DNA of 64,000 nucleotides, taken from assembly GCA_017506865.1 (NCBI GenBank), contig JAFCMP010000177.1:52491-116490 (forward strand), written 5' to 3'. A program made the position numbers and the translations under genes. The DNA is from Tribonema minus. Taxonomy: Eukaryota > Sar > Xanthophyceae > Tribonematales > Tribonemataceae. The notes under the pieces are model-generated. The model searched no databases and was not told the origin of the DNA. It was given only the letters and a program-made list of their open reading frames with translations. Below, in pieces: positions 1-10,436 of this stretch (the stretch's first letter is position 1; each line of letters opens with the position of its first letter).

Positions 1-686
1 GCGTGTATGCATTTCCTCATGTGCAGTAGAGCGCCGTGATGACATGTTTGTCGCAGCGCTCTTTCCGCAATTCTACAAAAGGAGGCACTTGAGTGTTGAG
101 CTCGAGTGGTGTGAAGCAGGCGCAAGCGCAGCTCGTAAAGCGTTACCGTTATCATCGGGCACGTCCCTGCACTTGCACACACATTATCACGCATTGACCA
201 AGGACATTGTGGTCCTGCCTAGCTCGTGTGTGCCGGTGAATTGCCCAAAGGAAGTCCCTGTGACATGCACGGTGCGAGGCTCCAGCACCACATACAAGTA
301 TACTTGTTGAAAGTTGTTGCGCACTCTAGTGTGAAGGCTATTATGACTACGGAGCACATTTGAGGCACACCTATGAAGTGTGTGAGCAGTGAGCATGTTT
401 TGCAGGTGGGGGAATGTATGCATGTACTTCTATGCTTATTATGGTTGAGGCGCCATCCAGCTCTCCCCATCAGGCATGCGTGTAAGAACTGCCTGGAGAA
501 AGCATGGCCTTTCTCTGCTCAACTTCAATCGCTGCATCCACTTCTAATCGACTTCTGAAGTTTCATATGGTTATATTTGGTGTGACTGCTCGCCCAACAC
601 CCTCAATTTGCCCCTGGGGTAAGCCGGTGCCCCCATGTCTGACCTCTCCGAACGCTTCCTCTCTCAAACACCTTGCGCAACACCAG
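1..686 (+). other. Intron or unassigned sequence upstream of the first visible CSE1 exon
   Basis: No reading frame here resembles the CSE1 sequence expected just upstream of the exon beginning at 687. The open frame running through 504-686 continues into that exon but does not look like exportin. A CAG acceptor at 684-686 splits the frame in phase 0. I infer that this stretch is intron and that the preceding exons lie outside the window. Confidence 0.5.
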
Positions 687-2308
687 GTTCTGGCCCAGGA
701 CGTTGTGGAGTTTGCCCCCTACGTCCTCCAAATACTGGCGCAACTGCTGGAGTTGAGACCGACGGTCACGGGTGGAGCCTCCGGCTTCACACCCGCGTAC
801 ACGGCGCTGTTCCCCCCTTTGCTCAGCCCTGTGCTGTGGGAGCGGAGGGGCAACGTCCCTGCGCTGGTGCGCCTCTTGCAAGGTATGGAAGAACATGATT
901 CGCGTCCATGCGCCTCTCAGAAGGACGTTCCTGCACTGGTATCTTTTAAATAAAACTGGTGCTGCACGGGGCCCGCCATTGGGAAGGTTGCAAGTGCGTA
1001 ACAGAGCATGTTTGACAAGCTCTTTGTACGTTGATGACACAGGAGTACAGACGGTGCAGACATGCGCAGTGAAGGTCTACACTGCAGAGGGGTCAGGCAC
1101 ACACTCACATGTATTCATGTTCCTTCTTGTGTCGCAATCTTGTAACAATGTTTGTGAGTAGTAGTGGTACAGTAGCGGTCGCAACAGCTGCAGTGGCTTG
1201 CAGTTGTCACATCCTTCTCTTAACCTGGCCCTTGTTAAGATGCATGCCATGCGCGCACAGCTCACTTCATCGCGTACACGCCCCTGCCGCTGCTCGCTGC
1301 CACCTCAGCGTACCTGCGCAAGAGTTGGAAAACACATTGAACTTATTTGTTGGATCTATCTTCAGTCATCGTTGTTACCAATTTTCTTGTGCAACGTAAC
1401 AAAGCCAACGTCGCGAACACAGTGACCACAAGCATGCCATGTGTGCGCAGCTCGTATTCATCGCGCGCATGCCCCTGCCGTTGCTCGCTGCCACCTCAGC
1501 GTACCTGCGCAAGGACGCGGCAGCGCTCGCCAACGCGGGCCACCTTCCCGCCATGCTGGGCGTCTTCCAGAAGCTCCTGGCGACGCGCGCAACGGAAGAG
1601 CATGCGTTCGCCCTCCTCAGCTCCATCTTCACCTACTCGCCCGTGGCCGCGCTCGACCCCTACCTCAAGGACCTCTTCAACCTCATGCTGCTGCGGCTGC
1701 AGAGCCACAAGACGGTCAAGTACGTGCGACACCTCACGCACTTCTTTGCGCTGGTGGCCGCGCGCCACGGCGCCGCCTTCCTCGCACGCTGCCTCGAGGC
1801 GTGCCAGCCGGGCCTCCTGGGCATGATTCTCGCGCAGGTCTGGCTGCCCAACTTTGAGCAGGGCCTCGTCCTGAGCTCGCGGGAGGAGAAGGTCTTCTGC
1901 GTCGGCATGACGAAGCTCGCGTGCGAGTCGAGCACGCCGATCAGCGCCAACTCGGAGGTCTTTGCGGGGCTCATGCGCTCCGTGGTCGCGATCCTCTCCC
2001 CGGAGGAGCAGAGCCGCGCCGACAAGAAGAAGGAGGGGGCCCTCGAAGAGCCCCCCCCGGACGCCTTTGAAGACGAGGAGCGCGGCTTCGACTCCACCTA
2101 CAGCAAGCTGCACTTTGCGACGACGGAGGCGGGGCAGGACCCGCTGCCGGACGTGCAGGACGTGCCCGCGTTCGTCGCGCGCGCGCTCGCCGCGGCGTGC
2201 GCCGCCGCGCCGGGGCAGCGCCTCACGGTGCTGCAGCGCGCACTGTCGCCGCAGCAGGCGGCCGCGCTGCAGGGGTTCTGCGCGCAGGCGGGGGCGTCGC
2301 TGGTGTGA
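687..2308 (+). CDS. CSE1: Exportin-2 (CSE1/CAS), C-terminal two exons, partial
   Basis: Exons are 687-882 and 1500-2308, joined in phase 1 (G + CG makes an alanine codon), giving the last 334 residues. CSE1 is the importin-beta family receptor that returns importin-alpha to the cytoplasm with RanGTP. The first exon carries the conserved run around [17 protein letters not shown] followed by [20 protein letters not shown]. The second continues directly with [20 protein letters not shown], the FQKL segment of CSE1, then a HEAT-repeat region and an acidic loop near 2040-2090 (many E/D/P codons). It ends [13 protein letters not shown], matching the LQGYLQAA-type end of the family. The 5' part of the gene lies outside the window. 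The 617-bp intron contains a copy of its own 3' splice site (see 1236-1325). GT-AG splicing is clear. Codon use in 1500-2308 is strongly GC-rich, which supports coding. Confidence 0.9.
1236..1325 (+). repeat. Pseudo-copy of the CSE1 last-exon acceptor inside its intron
   Basis: This block matches about 1430-1516 at high identity. It includes the CATGCCATG lead, the pyrimidine-rich tract CGCTGCCACCTCAG and the first 14 exonic bases CGTACCTGCGCAAG. The copy acceptor is at 1308|1309 and the real one at 1499|1500, 191 bp apart. Using the copy would extend the exon into a frame interrupted before 1500, so it is probably a non-functional or alternative site. Confidence 0.8.
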
Positions 2309-2429
2309 AGAACCTCCCGCTGCTCTTAGGAGTGCCCTGCCCCCCCCCCTTCCTTGAATGCTGCTGAATTCAGTCGCCGCTGCAAGTAGGAGAGCCTCCC
2401 CCCCCCCTTGTTTGCTGTTTTAGTGGGGC

Positions 2430-2451
2430 GGGGGGGGGGGGGGGGGGGGGG
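2430..2451 (+). repeat. Poly-G tract
   Basis: About 22 consecutive G residues sit just downstream of the CSE1 stop, preceded by C-runs. Homopolymers of this length are error-prone in sequencing, so the exact length is uncertain. On a transcript reading through it could form a G-rich structure, or pair with the nearby C-runs. Confidence 0.8.
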
Positions 2452-3399
2452 CACGCCGCGCGCCCTAATGCATACCAGTGGGGATTTTGCTGCACACCCA
2501 CTGCTCTCTGCAGCTGGTTCCCTGTGGGGTTGTGTGCGGTGACTCTGCTTTAGAACTGCGCTGCCACTGCTGAGGTAACGGTAACAGTGGCGGCGGTGCA
2601 GCGCTGAAGCAGCGTCACAGCATGCACTCCCTGCAGAGTATGCAGAGGGGGTAGTGCTGGTCATTCAACAACACACATGGTTCCCCATGGCGGCTGCCAA
2701 GCACCGTCTGAACAACGCAATTGCACAACATGAATGCACAAACACACTCTCCAAGTTGCCTTTGTGATCTGGCTCAGGCAGGCAGGTGTACATGCGACCA
2801 CTGCACCGCTGCTTATCCTCCACGCCTCATCTTACCTTTGATGTGGGACGGCATGCACAACACACCTCATGAGCGAGTGTTCTGATGATTCTGTCCTGCA
2901 CCAGCTTTAGTTTATGCACTGTCAAAACTCGTGTGCTGGGTGTCTGTAGTAGTTCAACCATCACGTGCAACAGCTGATCCCCCGGAGTCTGCTGGAAAAC
3001 GGCGCCAAAAGTTTTGGAATGCACTTGGACTATGTGTAATGTGGCCAACGCCTCATGTGGGGCCTTGGAAATGCTAGCCAGTTTTTCACAACGTGGCAGA
3101 CAAGGGGAGCGCTTTCTGCATGGCTCAGCAATGTCCGTTCACGTCACTTGATGACCTGTGTTGATGCAGTCAGCATGTGACAATAGCACGTCCAGTAGCT
3201 GTTCAGAAACATCATTTCCATGTAGAGTCTGTTTGAGTTGCCATTCCTTGTAGAAATTTGTCAACCCAAGTATACGTGTGTGCAGAGCAGGGTTTAAAGG
3301 CTACAATATGGCTTGCAAGCATCACAATCTTGCTGACCCCCGAACATGGCACGTGGTGCTGACGGAGCGCATTGCGCCAAATTGAATGTGGCACAATCG

Positions 3400-3462
3400 C
3401 TAACCCTAACCCTAACCCTAACCCCTAAATTAGTATGCTAACCCTAACCCTAACCCTAACCC
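3400..3462 (-). repeat. Interstitial telomere-type repeat (CCCTAA)n, two blocks
   Basis: There are two blocks of three to four CCCTAA units separated by about 15 bp (CTAAATTAGTATG). The unit is the TTAGGG class of telomere repeat on the minus strand. Confidence 0.9.
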
Positions 3463-3950
3463 ACTTGACTGCAGGTCCAACGATGCTTTGCAACAGCACC
3501 ACATGTATCCTCTTCATCAGGCACCCTCGTCATGAACCTGCGGCATATGCGCATGTATGATATTGCACCTGTTGGCAATGATCCATGGGTATGTAGCAGC
3601 ACAGTGGCACGTGTCCACTTCTGGTAGACTAGCACCATGCAATCACAATGCTGTGTAGCTGTTTACACACTCATGAGCTCAGAAAGTTTCACAGGGGTCC
3701 ATCGATATGTCAGCCGCTGCCAAGAGTGGTAATGCACTCATGGTCTCGATTTCATACTTTTACAAGATACTGCTGATGCGAGGGTATAGAACTGCCAGGC
3801 TGGTTGGAGCAGCGCAGCATAACCTCCTACACGCACGTTGACCGAAATGACATCTAGAATTTGAAATAGGTCATATTTGTTGACAAGCAAGTCCATGGAC
3901 GCAAGTTTCAGTGACAAGTTTAAGGATCAACAGGAAAGTACACCACTGTC

Positions 3951-5745
3951 ATGAAGTCACACCTGCTGGCCGCCTGCACTGCTGGTGACAATGAGGAACT
4001 TCAAGCCAGTAGTGGCAGCGTGCTGGTACTGCCGCGCTTGGGCCCGCCAGAACTCACGGACATCGCAGTGCCACTGCCGGCGTCACGGTTGCCGGAGCGA
4101 CGAGGCGGTCTGGGCATGCCGCTTTTGGGGCTACTGGCACCAGCCGCATACACGGCCCAGGCATGCACAACACTGCGGCCTGCAATAATTCATGCCACTG
4201 TGGCAGCAGGGGCCCTGAGGCTCGGCGCTGACGAACACGGCGCAGTCACCTGGTTCGCGCAGCACTCATGCGCAATACGCGAGGACCAGGGACTGCCGCC
4301 AATCATCGAGGCCGTGCGACGCGCTACGCGAGCGCTGACAGCTGATGGCGGCGAAAAATCATGCACAGCTGTGGCCGAGCAGCTCCCAGCATCGTTGCTA
4401 CGGTGGGCAGCAGATACGACGGCCGCAGCGTTGACGCTCCCCACTGCGGTGCAAGCGATCTACGCCGCAACTGCCGTCACGGAGACGGGGACCACTGAGC
4501 CAGCCCCACACACCCACGGCATTGTGCCTGGCGCCGAGGCGGCCGCTGCGGCGGCGACCGTACCTGGCCCTCAAGCCGCTGCCGCGGCTGCCTCTTCCAC
4601 GCCCGCTAAAACACAAACTAGCGCGGAAGAAAGCAGCTGCAGCGGCGGGCAGGAGGACGACGACGACGACTGGGAGGCCTATGCTGACGAGATCTGCAGG
4701 AAGGTAGTGCCCCGCCGCCGGCGCGGTCACTTCACGCACGGACTACAAGCCGGCCTTTCAAATGTTCTTAGACGTCAACACGAGGACTGCCTGGTGGAGG
4801 ACCCAGAGGCTGCCTCGGCTGGTGCCGTGGGCAAGCCGACGCAGGCTACACTTATTGGTGACTCGCGTGACACCAGCCGCCGCCGCCAACAGGCTAGCGC
4901 GCGGGTCCTGGCGCAGCTGCGCAGCCAGCGTGCGTCCGGGGCAATGGCGTGGATGAGCGTGCCACCCGCTGCCAATGACCGCCCGGGTGCGGCGCCCTTG
5001 TCCAGTATGGCAGCAGCCACGATGATTTTGGTTGCAATCTTTATAGACGGGTGGGGCATACAGGGCGAGGTGTGCCCATGGCGGTGCAGTGACGTGAGCC
5101 CCACCTCCACGTATGCGATCAGCTGCCCCAGCCAGCACATACGGGGGCACAACGCGACACACACTGCCCAAAAGCGGTGCCTACAGCGCATCTTGAGACA
5201 GCACCATGTCTCTATTGTCCGCAATGAGGACGCTAGCGTCTTCAAGGTACCGGGGTATCGGGGACACAGTCATTGACCCAGGGTGTCTACACTTTAGCAG
5301 TGCATACCGTAACAAGGGAATAGTGCTAGACACAAGTGTGCGCGCGCCCACAGCGAGCTCGTACCTGACAGGCAAAACAAATGCCTTGAACACGGACGGC
5401 TATGCTGCTGGGGTGGGGGAGGACGCGAAGGTCAAGCACCACACCGGCACCTTGACGTCATCTTGGGCTTTTGTGCCATTCGTGCAGGAGTCGTACGGAC
5501 GGCTGGGCAAGCAGACAAGCCTTTTTGTTAAGGAGTTGGCAATGCACTCAGCACTGTGCTCAAAGGGGGGGAAGGCAGAAGTGTTACGCAAGGCCGGGTT
5601 AGCTAAGCGTCAGATCCACATTGAGCTGAGCATATCGCTGGCGCGGGAGTTGGCGGAGCGCGTCATGGCATACACACGTGGAGCGCGAATGCTGGGCTGT
5701 GTTGCGGCGCCGGTATCCAAACTCCTAGGGCACAGCGCAGACTAG
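3951..5745 (+). pseudogene. LINE-like retrotransposon ORF, 3' part, frameshifted
   Basis: Two overlapping frames, 3951-5276 and 5206-5745, together resemble the region C-terminal to the reverse transcriptase in LINE-type elements of algae and plants. The signs are an LPERRGGLGM motif followed by AAY (residues about 48-70), a Cys/His cluster CPWRC...C...H...H near residues 375-400, and a C-terminal part with LDTSVRAPTASSY, AKVKHH, FVPFVQESYGRLG and an arginine-rich helix before the stop. The frame changes between about 5240 and 5270, so one indel breaks the protein. No polymerase domain precedes it, so the copy is 5'-truncated. A second partial copy lies at 53833-54236 on the other strand, ending in the same residues and the same 3' tail. 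Family naming is from motif memory only. Confidence 0.6.
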
Positions 5746-5824
5746 GCTGCTGCGTTGACGCAAGCTTTTCGATTGCATAGGCAACCCGGCCTCCCTTGGG
5801 CCTTTATAAATACAAGTCCATACG
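3951..5824 (+). mobile_element. 5'-truncated LINE-like element, copy 1
   Basis: The 3' boundary is set by comparison with the inverted copy at 53833-54236. Both share the sequence from the stop codon through a GCCTTTATAAATACAAGTCC tail and diverge after TCCATACG. The 5' boundary is unknown; 3951 is only the first ATG of the open frame. No poly-A tail is visible at the shared 3' end. Confidence 0.6.
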
Positions 5825-6000
5825 TACACCACTGTTCAAGCAGCAACAGCAGCGGATAAGCAGTGCCATTGACACGTACAGGTACCTACGCTTACCTACG
5901 CTTACGCTCGGCACTGTCAGCAGCGCTCCACATGGCGTACTCTGGCCGTGTCATGACACACATGGCAGAATCCAGGGGGGGGGGGCACATGGAGGAGGAC

Positions 6001-6170
6001 GTAGGGGAGGATCCCGAGATGCCATTTGGCGGCGGCGGCGTTTGAGTGGTTGTCGTTGAGACACTTTCAGAAGTCACACGACATGCAGATTCCGTACAGC
6101 AACATCAAGTCAGACCATCATCTGGGCTTTTTCGCGCCCTGAGCGAGAATTAATAAAAAGTACCTACTTG
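6001..6170 (+). repeat. Short interspersed repeat (MITE/SINE-like), copy A
   Basis: This stretch matches the reverse complement of about 27930-28097 over roughly 165 bp. Shared landmarks in order are GAGATGCCATTTGGCGGCG, GACACTTTCAGA, AGATTCCGTACAGCAA, GGGCTTTTTCGCGCCCTGAG and CGAGAATTAATA. Identity looks about 80-85% by eye. No coding capacity is apparent. Confidence 0.8.
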
Positions 6171-6525
6171 CAAAAGAAATCGCCAATTGGACGCAAAATT
6201 CGCCGGCGGAGCGAGAACCTTTTAAAAACAAGTTTATTTTGCCATGCATGGCACAATGCGCAGAGCTTAAGAGATCAAAGATGTTGTTTCAGGGTCGCGT
6301 CCCAGCATCGAAATCCATAGTCTACACATTCGCCAGGAAGCTCGTTGGCCGCAATTTCATCATACTTCTATGACATGTGCAGATCATACTTCTAAGACAT
6401 GTGCACAATGGTGTGTCTGTGTCGCCGCCAACTGCGCCTATTGACCATGCAGCCGCTTCCGAAATCACTCTTAAGATATAAGCAGATGTTGACGCTGCAT
6501 GCAGCACGGCAAGCAATGTGATGCT

Positions 6526-6568
6526 TTAGGGTTAGGGTTAGGGTTAGCCCTAACCCTAACCCTAACCT
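6526..6568. repeat. Head-to-head telomere-repeat junction
   Basis: About three and a half TTAGGG units run directly into about three and a half CCCTAA units, with the switch at about 6547/6548. A strand that passes from TTAGGG to CCCTAA has the polarity expected where two chromosome ends, or two telomere-capped breaks, were joined. Confidence 0.85.
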
Positions 6569-6974
6569 TGAACGGTCACACAAGCGGACTGCGCCAAATG
6601 CAGGCACGAGGTGTCATTGGGTACGGACAATGGCATACAAGTATGCACTGCAGCCAACACGACAGTTCAAGCTCCGCATCACGAACAAGCCAAAAACAAA
6701 CAGTGCAGCATGATGGTGTAGTAATAATGCCCTCGCAACACATGTGACGTCAACATACAGCAAACATCAGCAGAAGGCTCGCTCATGCGCATGTTCTCTC
6801 TGCACAGTTTCTTCAAGAGCTGATTCAGTCATGGCCTGATGAACAGTCCACGTGAGTGAGAAAGGGTCAAGAGCACACTGTCAACGAAAGAGTTGTCTTG
6901 ATTCTGATGTATGCACCCTCCGTACGTATGCCATGTATATATGAAGCATGCCGCCGTTGCTCACTGCCGAATTA

Positions 6975-8446
6975 TCACTCGCTTGACGCGTCTGCAGCAC
7001 CCGCAGCGAGCCGATCTAGAGCCAGCCGAGCTGACTGCGCTGCGTCACTATGATTGGAGCATCTGGGGATGGCATTAGCTACTGCTTTGTGGGCGCCTGC
7101 GGTGTTGAGCCGTGCTGCTGCACTTGCATCAGCGCTCAGCGCGCATATCGCTTGCAGCACCGTGGTCAACGCTTTGCTGCTGCTAAGAGCCGGTATGAGC
7201 AGCACCGCGTTCAAAAATGTTGTCGCCGCTTCACACGCTCCAGCCTCCACCAGACTGAGAGCCATGTCCTGCGAGTGTGCCTCGGCTGCTGCGGCCAGCG
7301 CTGCGAGTGCCTCCAGGCCAGGATGGTGCCAGAGCCAACTCGTATCGTTGCGCCTGTGGTGGTATTCTTTGAACAGCTGCACAGCCCTCACGACGGCATC
7401 ACATGCGCCTGCGGCGTAAAACCGGGCGCTGTCGGCAGGCGCCTTTGTCGCAAGCGCTGCGATCGCCATCGCAGCCAAGAGGACCCAAACGCATTCAGAG
7501 TCTGCGCTGAACGTCCCGCCTCTGGTGCACAGCCTGTCTACAGCCGCCATGATGGCCTCAGCGACACCCGCTGCCAGGAAGTGCGCAGCACTGCCGCCGT
7601 GATGTACCAGCGCCGCCAACGCAATGAGCGTGTGTCTGGCAGCACCATGTGCTGTAGATGCTGCGAGAGCCTCCATGAGTGCCTCGCCTGCGCCTGCATC
7701 GAGGAACTGCTGCGCAATGGCGGCGCCGACGCCACCGGTGTTGCGCTGCGTGATCCCTTCAACGGCTGACGCAGCTGCGGCCTGCAGATCCTGCTGAGTG
7801 ATGTCAGTGCGCATGGCGGCGACGACTGCTTGTGCAATCTGCGCTGCATGAAGCTGCTGCGGCAAGGTGATGTCCGCTGGCCCCAAGCAAGGCACAGCCA
7901 GAGTGTACAGGGCGTACAGCGCCTGCTTCGGCACCGTAGCGTGCTGGACATGTGCTCGCACCGCTGCAACCAGAGCATCAGTGGCGCCAACTCTCGCTAA
8001 GTGAAGTGCACGATCAACTCCAGCAGAGCCGGCACAATCAGCAACACTTGCCATTGCCACACATGCGATTGCTTGAACGTCAGCATCGGCAGCGTGTGTG
8101 TGCATGGCAGCAATCAGTGCTGTGCCGATGCCAGCGTCTTGAAATCTGCAGCAGTTTGCGGGGCAATCATCAACCAGACTGCATACTGCTCGGAGGGCTG
8201 TTGTCTGAACGGTGGCGTCAGGGAGTGGGTGACAAGAGTGGTAGCCAGCGCAGCACACGCCCCAGCCTGCCCTAAGCTGCGCCCGATGATACTAATACTA
8301 TCATCGTACGATTCGCCTGCGGTGAGCTCAGTAATAGCATGGGTAGCCCACACCTGAATGCCTGCATCCTCAGGAAACGTTCGCATCATTCGCACCACCT
8401 GTGCCTCACGCGTCAAAGCCGGGTGCAGCTGGGACCCTTCCTCCAT
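6975..8446 (-). pseudogene. Armadillo-repeat protein A, one frameshift
   Basis: The gene starts at the ATG at 8446 (MEEGSQLH...) and would encode about 490 residues of consecutive armadillo-type helices with GAGEALMEALAAS-like repeat cores. The function of this family here is unknown; armadillo arrays are protein-binding scaffolds. The N-terminal frame (8446 to about 8225) and the rest (about 8258 to 6975) are in different frames. Compared with copy B near 9160-9175, one base is missing around 8222. Downstream of the break the frame is clean to the TGA at 6975. The N-terminal half is closest to copy D, the region after LCTRGG is closest to B, and the last residues are closest to C. It is divergent from B; the 5' regions are separated by about 495 bp. 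Confidence 0.75.
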
Positions 8447-8941
8447 GATTACACCTGCTCCTCAAGCAGAAGCTGGCCGCAATGCAAAGCCCCTCGGATA
8501 GCTTGAGAAATGTTGACACCTTTGCGACGCAGTAAGATGCAGGTCAGCGCTGCTGTTTGCTGATGCCAGGAGTGCCATGAATTCTTGAGTGTTATATGAT
8601 TGTGAGACATCATGCAGCAGTCACTTGCGCTGCGGGCTCGTAGCACGGAAAGCGACTTTGTGGTTGGAAAGCGACGACCACTGCCGCCCTGCAGTTCGAG
8701 GTCAGGAAACGTGTCGACGTCAGGAAACGTGTCGAGATGAATGGTGTCGGCCGACGATGTGAGTGAGCTTACCTGAGTTACGCAGCAACCAGCCGCACAT
8801 GCGGCTACTCTTTTCTAGATCTCCGAATCTTCAAGTTTGAAGATCAGAGTTGAAGATTTTTTCTGCGTAGTTCGAACAGAGCACAGCCCAATATCTCAAA
8901 AGGCTGGTTTTTCTCAGTGAGGAGCAGAAGGAGGCTCGCTC
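8447..8941. promoter_or_regulatory. Divergent promoter region between armadillo genes A and B
   Basis: This intergenic stretch separates two outward-reading genes. It contains a near-palindromic block at about 8817-8862 rich in TCTTCAA/TTGAAGA, and a direct repeat GTCAGGAAACGTGTCGA at about 8701-8735. In reverse complement it matches the C/D intergenic region (13829-14360), not in direct orientation. That marks an inversion of the core between the two units. A promoter role is inferred only from position. Confidence 0.5.
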
Positions 8942-10436
8942 ATGGACGATGGGGCGCAGGCGCACGCGGCTTTAACGTTTGAGGCGCAGGTGGCGCGGAT
9001 GATGCGGTCGTTTCCCGCTAATGCCAGCATCCAGGTGTGGGGCGCGCATGCGATGTGTGCGCAGATCATGGACGACGTAAATGATATCGAATTCAAGGAC
9101 AGGTTGGGTCAGGCAGGGGCATGTGCCGCGCTGGTTACCGCTCTCGTCACGCACGGTCACAGCGCCACCGTTCAGACAACAGCCCTCCGAGCAGTATGCA
9201 GTCTAGTTCATGATTGCCCCGCGAATTGCTGCAGATTTCAAGACGCTGGCATCGGTGCGGCACTGATAGCTGCCATGCGCACACACGCTGCCGATGCTGG
9301 TGTTCAAGAGGCCGCATGTTCCGCCATGGCAACTTTTGCTTATAAATAATGTCCGTTCTGCAGAAGTCGATCGTGCGTACAGGACGGCGGCAGCTGGCGC
9401 CATTGATGCTCTGGCTGAAACGCTGCGAGCACACGTACAGCACCCGAAGGTGCTGCGTCAGGCCCTGTACGCACTGGGCGCCATGGTTGTGTGTCGTTAC
9501 CCGCCAGCAGACGTCACCTTGCCGCAGAAGCTTCATGCAGCGCAGGCTGCACAAGCAGTCGCCGCCGCCATGCGCACTGACATCACTCAGCAGGATCTGC
9601 AGACCGCGGCTGCGTCGGCCATTGAAGGGATCACGCAGAACAACAACGGTGGCGTCGGCGCCGCCATTGCGCAGCAGTTCCTTGATGCAGGCGTAGGCGA
9701 GGTACTCATTGAGGCGCTCACAGCGTCCACAGCACATGGCACTGCCAGATTCACGCTCAAGGCGTTGACGGCGCTGGCGCATCACGGCGGCAGCGCTGCG
9801 CAGCTTATGTCAGCGGTTGCCGCTGCGGCCATCATGGCGGCTGTCGGCAAGCTTTGCACCAGAGGCGGGACGTTAAGTGCAGTCTTTGTATGCCTATCGG
9901 TCCTCTCGGCTGCGATGTGGGCGATCGCAGCGCTTGCGACAAAGGCGCCTGCCGAGAGCGCCAGGTTTTACGCGGCAGGCGCATGTCAAGCCGTTGTGAG
10001 GGCTGTGCAGCTGTTCAAAGATGTCCACCGCAGGTCGAGTTGGTTCTGGCAGCATCCTGGCCTGGAAGCGCTCGCAGCGCTGGCCGCAGCAGCTGAGGCA
10101 CACTCGCAGGACATGGCTCTCAGTCTGGTGCAGGCGGGAGCGTGTGAGGTGGCAACGGCCGTGCTGAACGCAGTGCTGCTGGTGCCGCTTTCTGACGCCG
10201 GCTATAGAATGCTGACCTCGGCGCTGCAAGCGATATGCACGCTGAGCGCTGATGCAAGTGCAGCAGCACGGCTCAGCGCGGCAGGCGCTCGCGAAGCAGT
10301 AGCCAGTGCCATTCCCAGATGCCGTGAAGGTGATGACGCAGCTGCACGGGCGGCGCAGCTGGCTCTACACCGGCTGGCTGCGGGTGCTGCAAACGCGGCA
10401 AGCGAGCGAGGTTCATGGCGTAGCAAGCATCGATGA
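8942..10436 (+). pseudogene. Armadillo-repeat protein B, frameshift and lost stop
   Basis: The gene starts at 8942 (MDDGAQAH...). The frame runs to an early TAA at 9347-9349 and the homologous protein resumes one frame over to 10436. At the break this copy reads GCTTATAAATAATGTCC where copy C reads GCTTATACTGTCC, a net four-base insertion that creates the stop. The armadillo repeats otherwise align with A, C and D. At the 3' end, the TGA used by D is CGA here (AGCGAGCGAGG versus AGCGAGTGAGG), so the frame extends by about nine extra residues. The N-terminus is closest to C and the C-terminus to A then D, so it is a mosaic. Confidence 0.75.

Larger units (their letters stand above)
2309..3950. 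other. Intergenic, no gene seen
   Basis: No long coherent frame or recognisable protein was found. The stretch holds C-rich homopolymers (about 2340-2350 and 2399-2407), a run of about 22 G residues at 2430-2451, and two short telomere-type CCCTAA blocks at 3400-3462. The rest is ordinary mixed-composition sequence. Confidence 0.6.
5825..6647. other. Repeat-bearing intergenic sequence
   Basis: No gene was recognised between the LINE-like tail and the armadillo duplication. The stretch holds a G-run at about 5977-5986, a short dispersed repeat (6001-6170) and a head-to-head telomere-repeat junction (6526-6568). Confidence 0.6.

Noticed and set aside
1496-2113. 205-residue minus-strand frame opposite CSE1
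   Set aside because: Shadow of the GC-rich CSE1 exon; the plus-strand frame matches a known protein.
6975-8446. Programmed frameshifting in the armadillo genes
   Set aside because: Each paralogue breaks at a different place with no shared slippery site, so decay or sequence error fits better.
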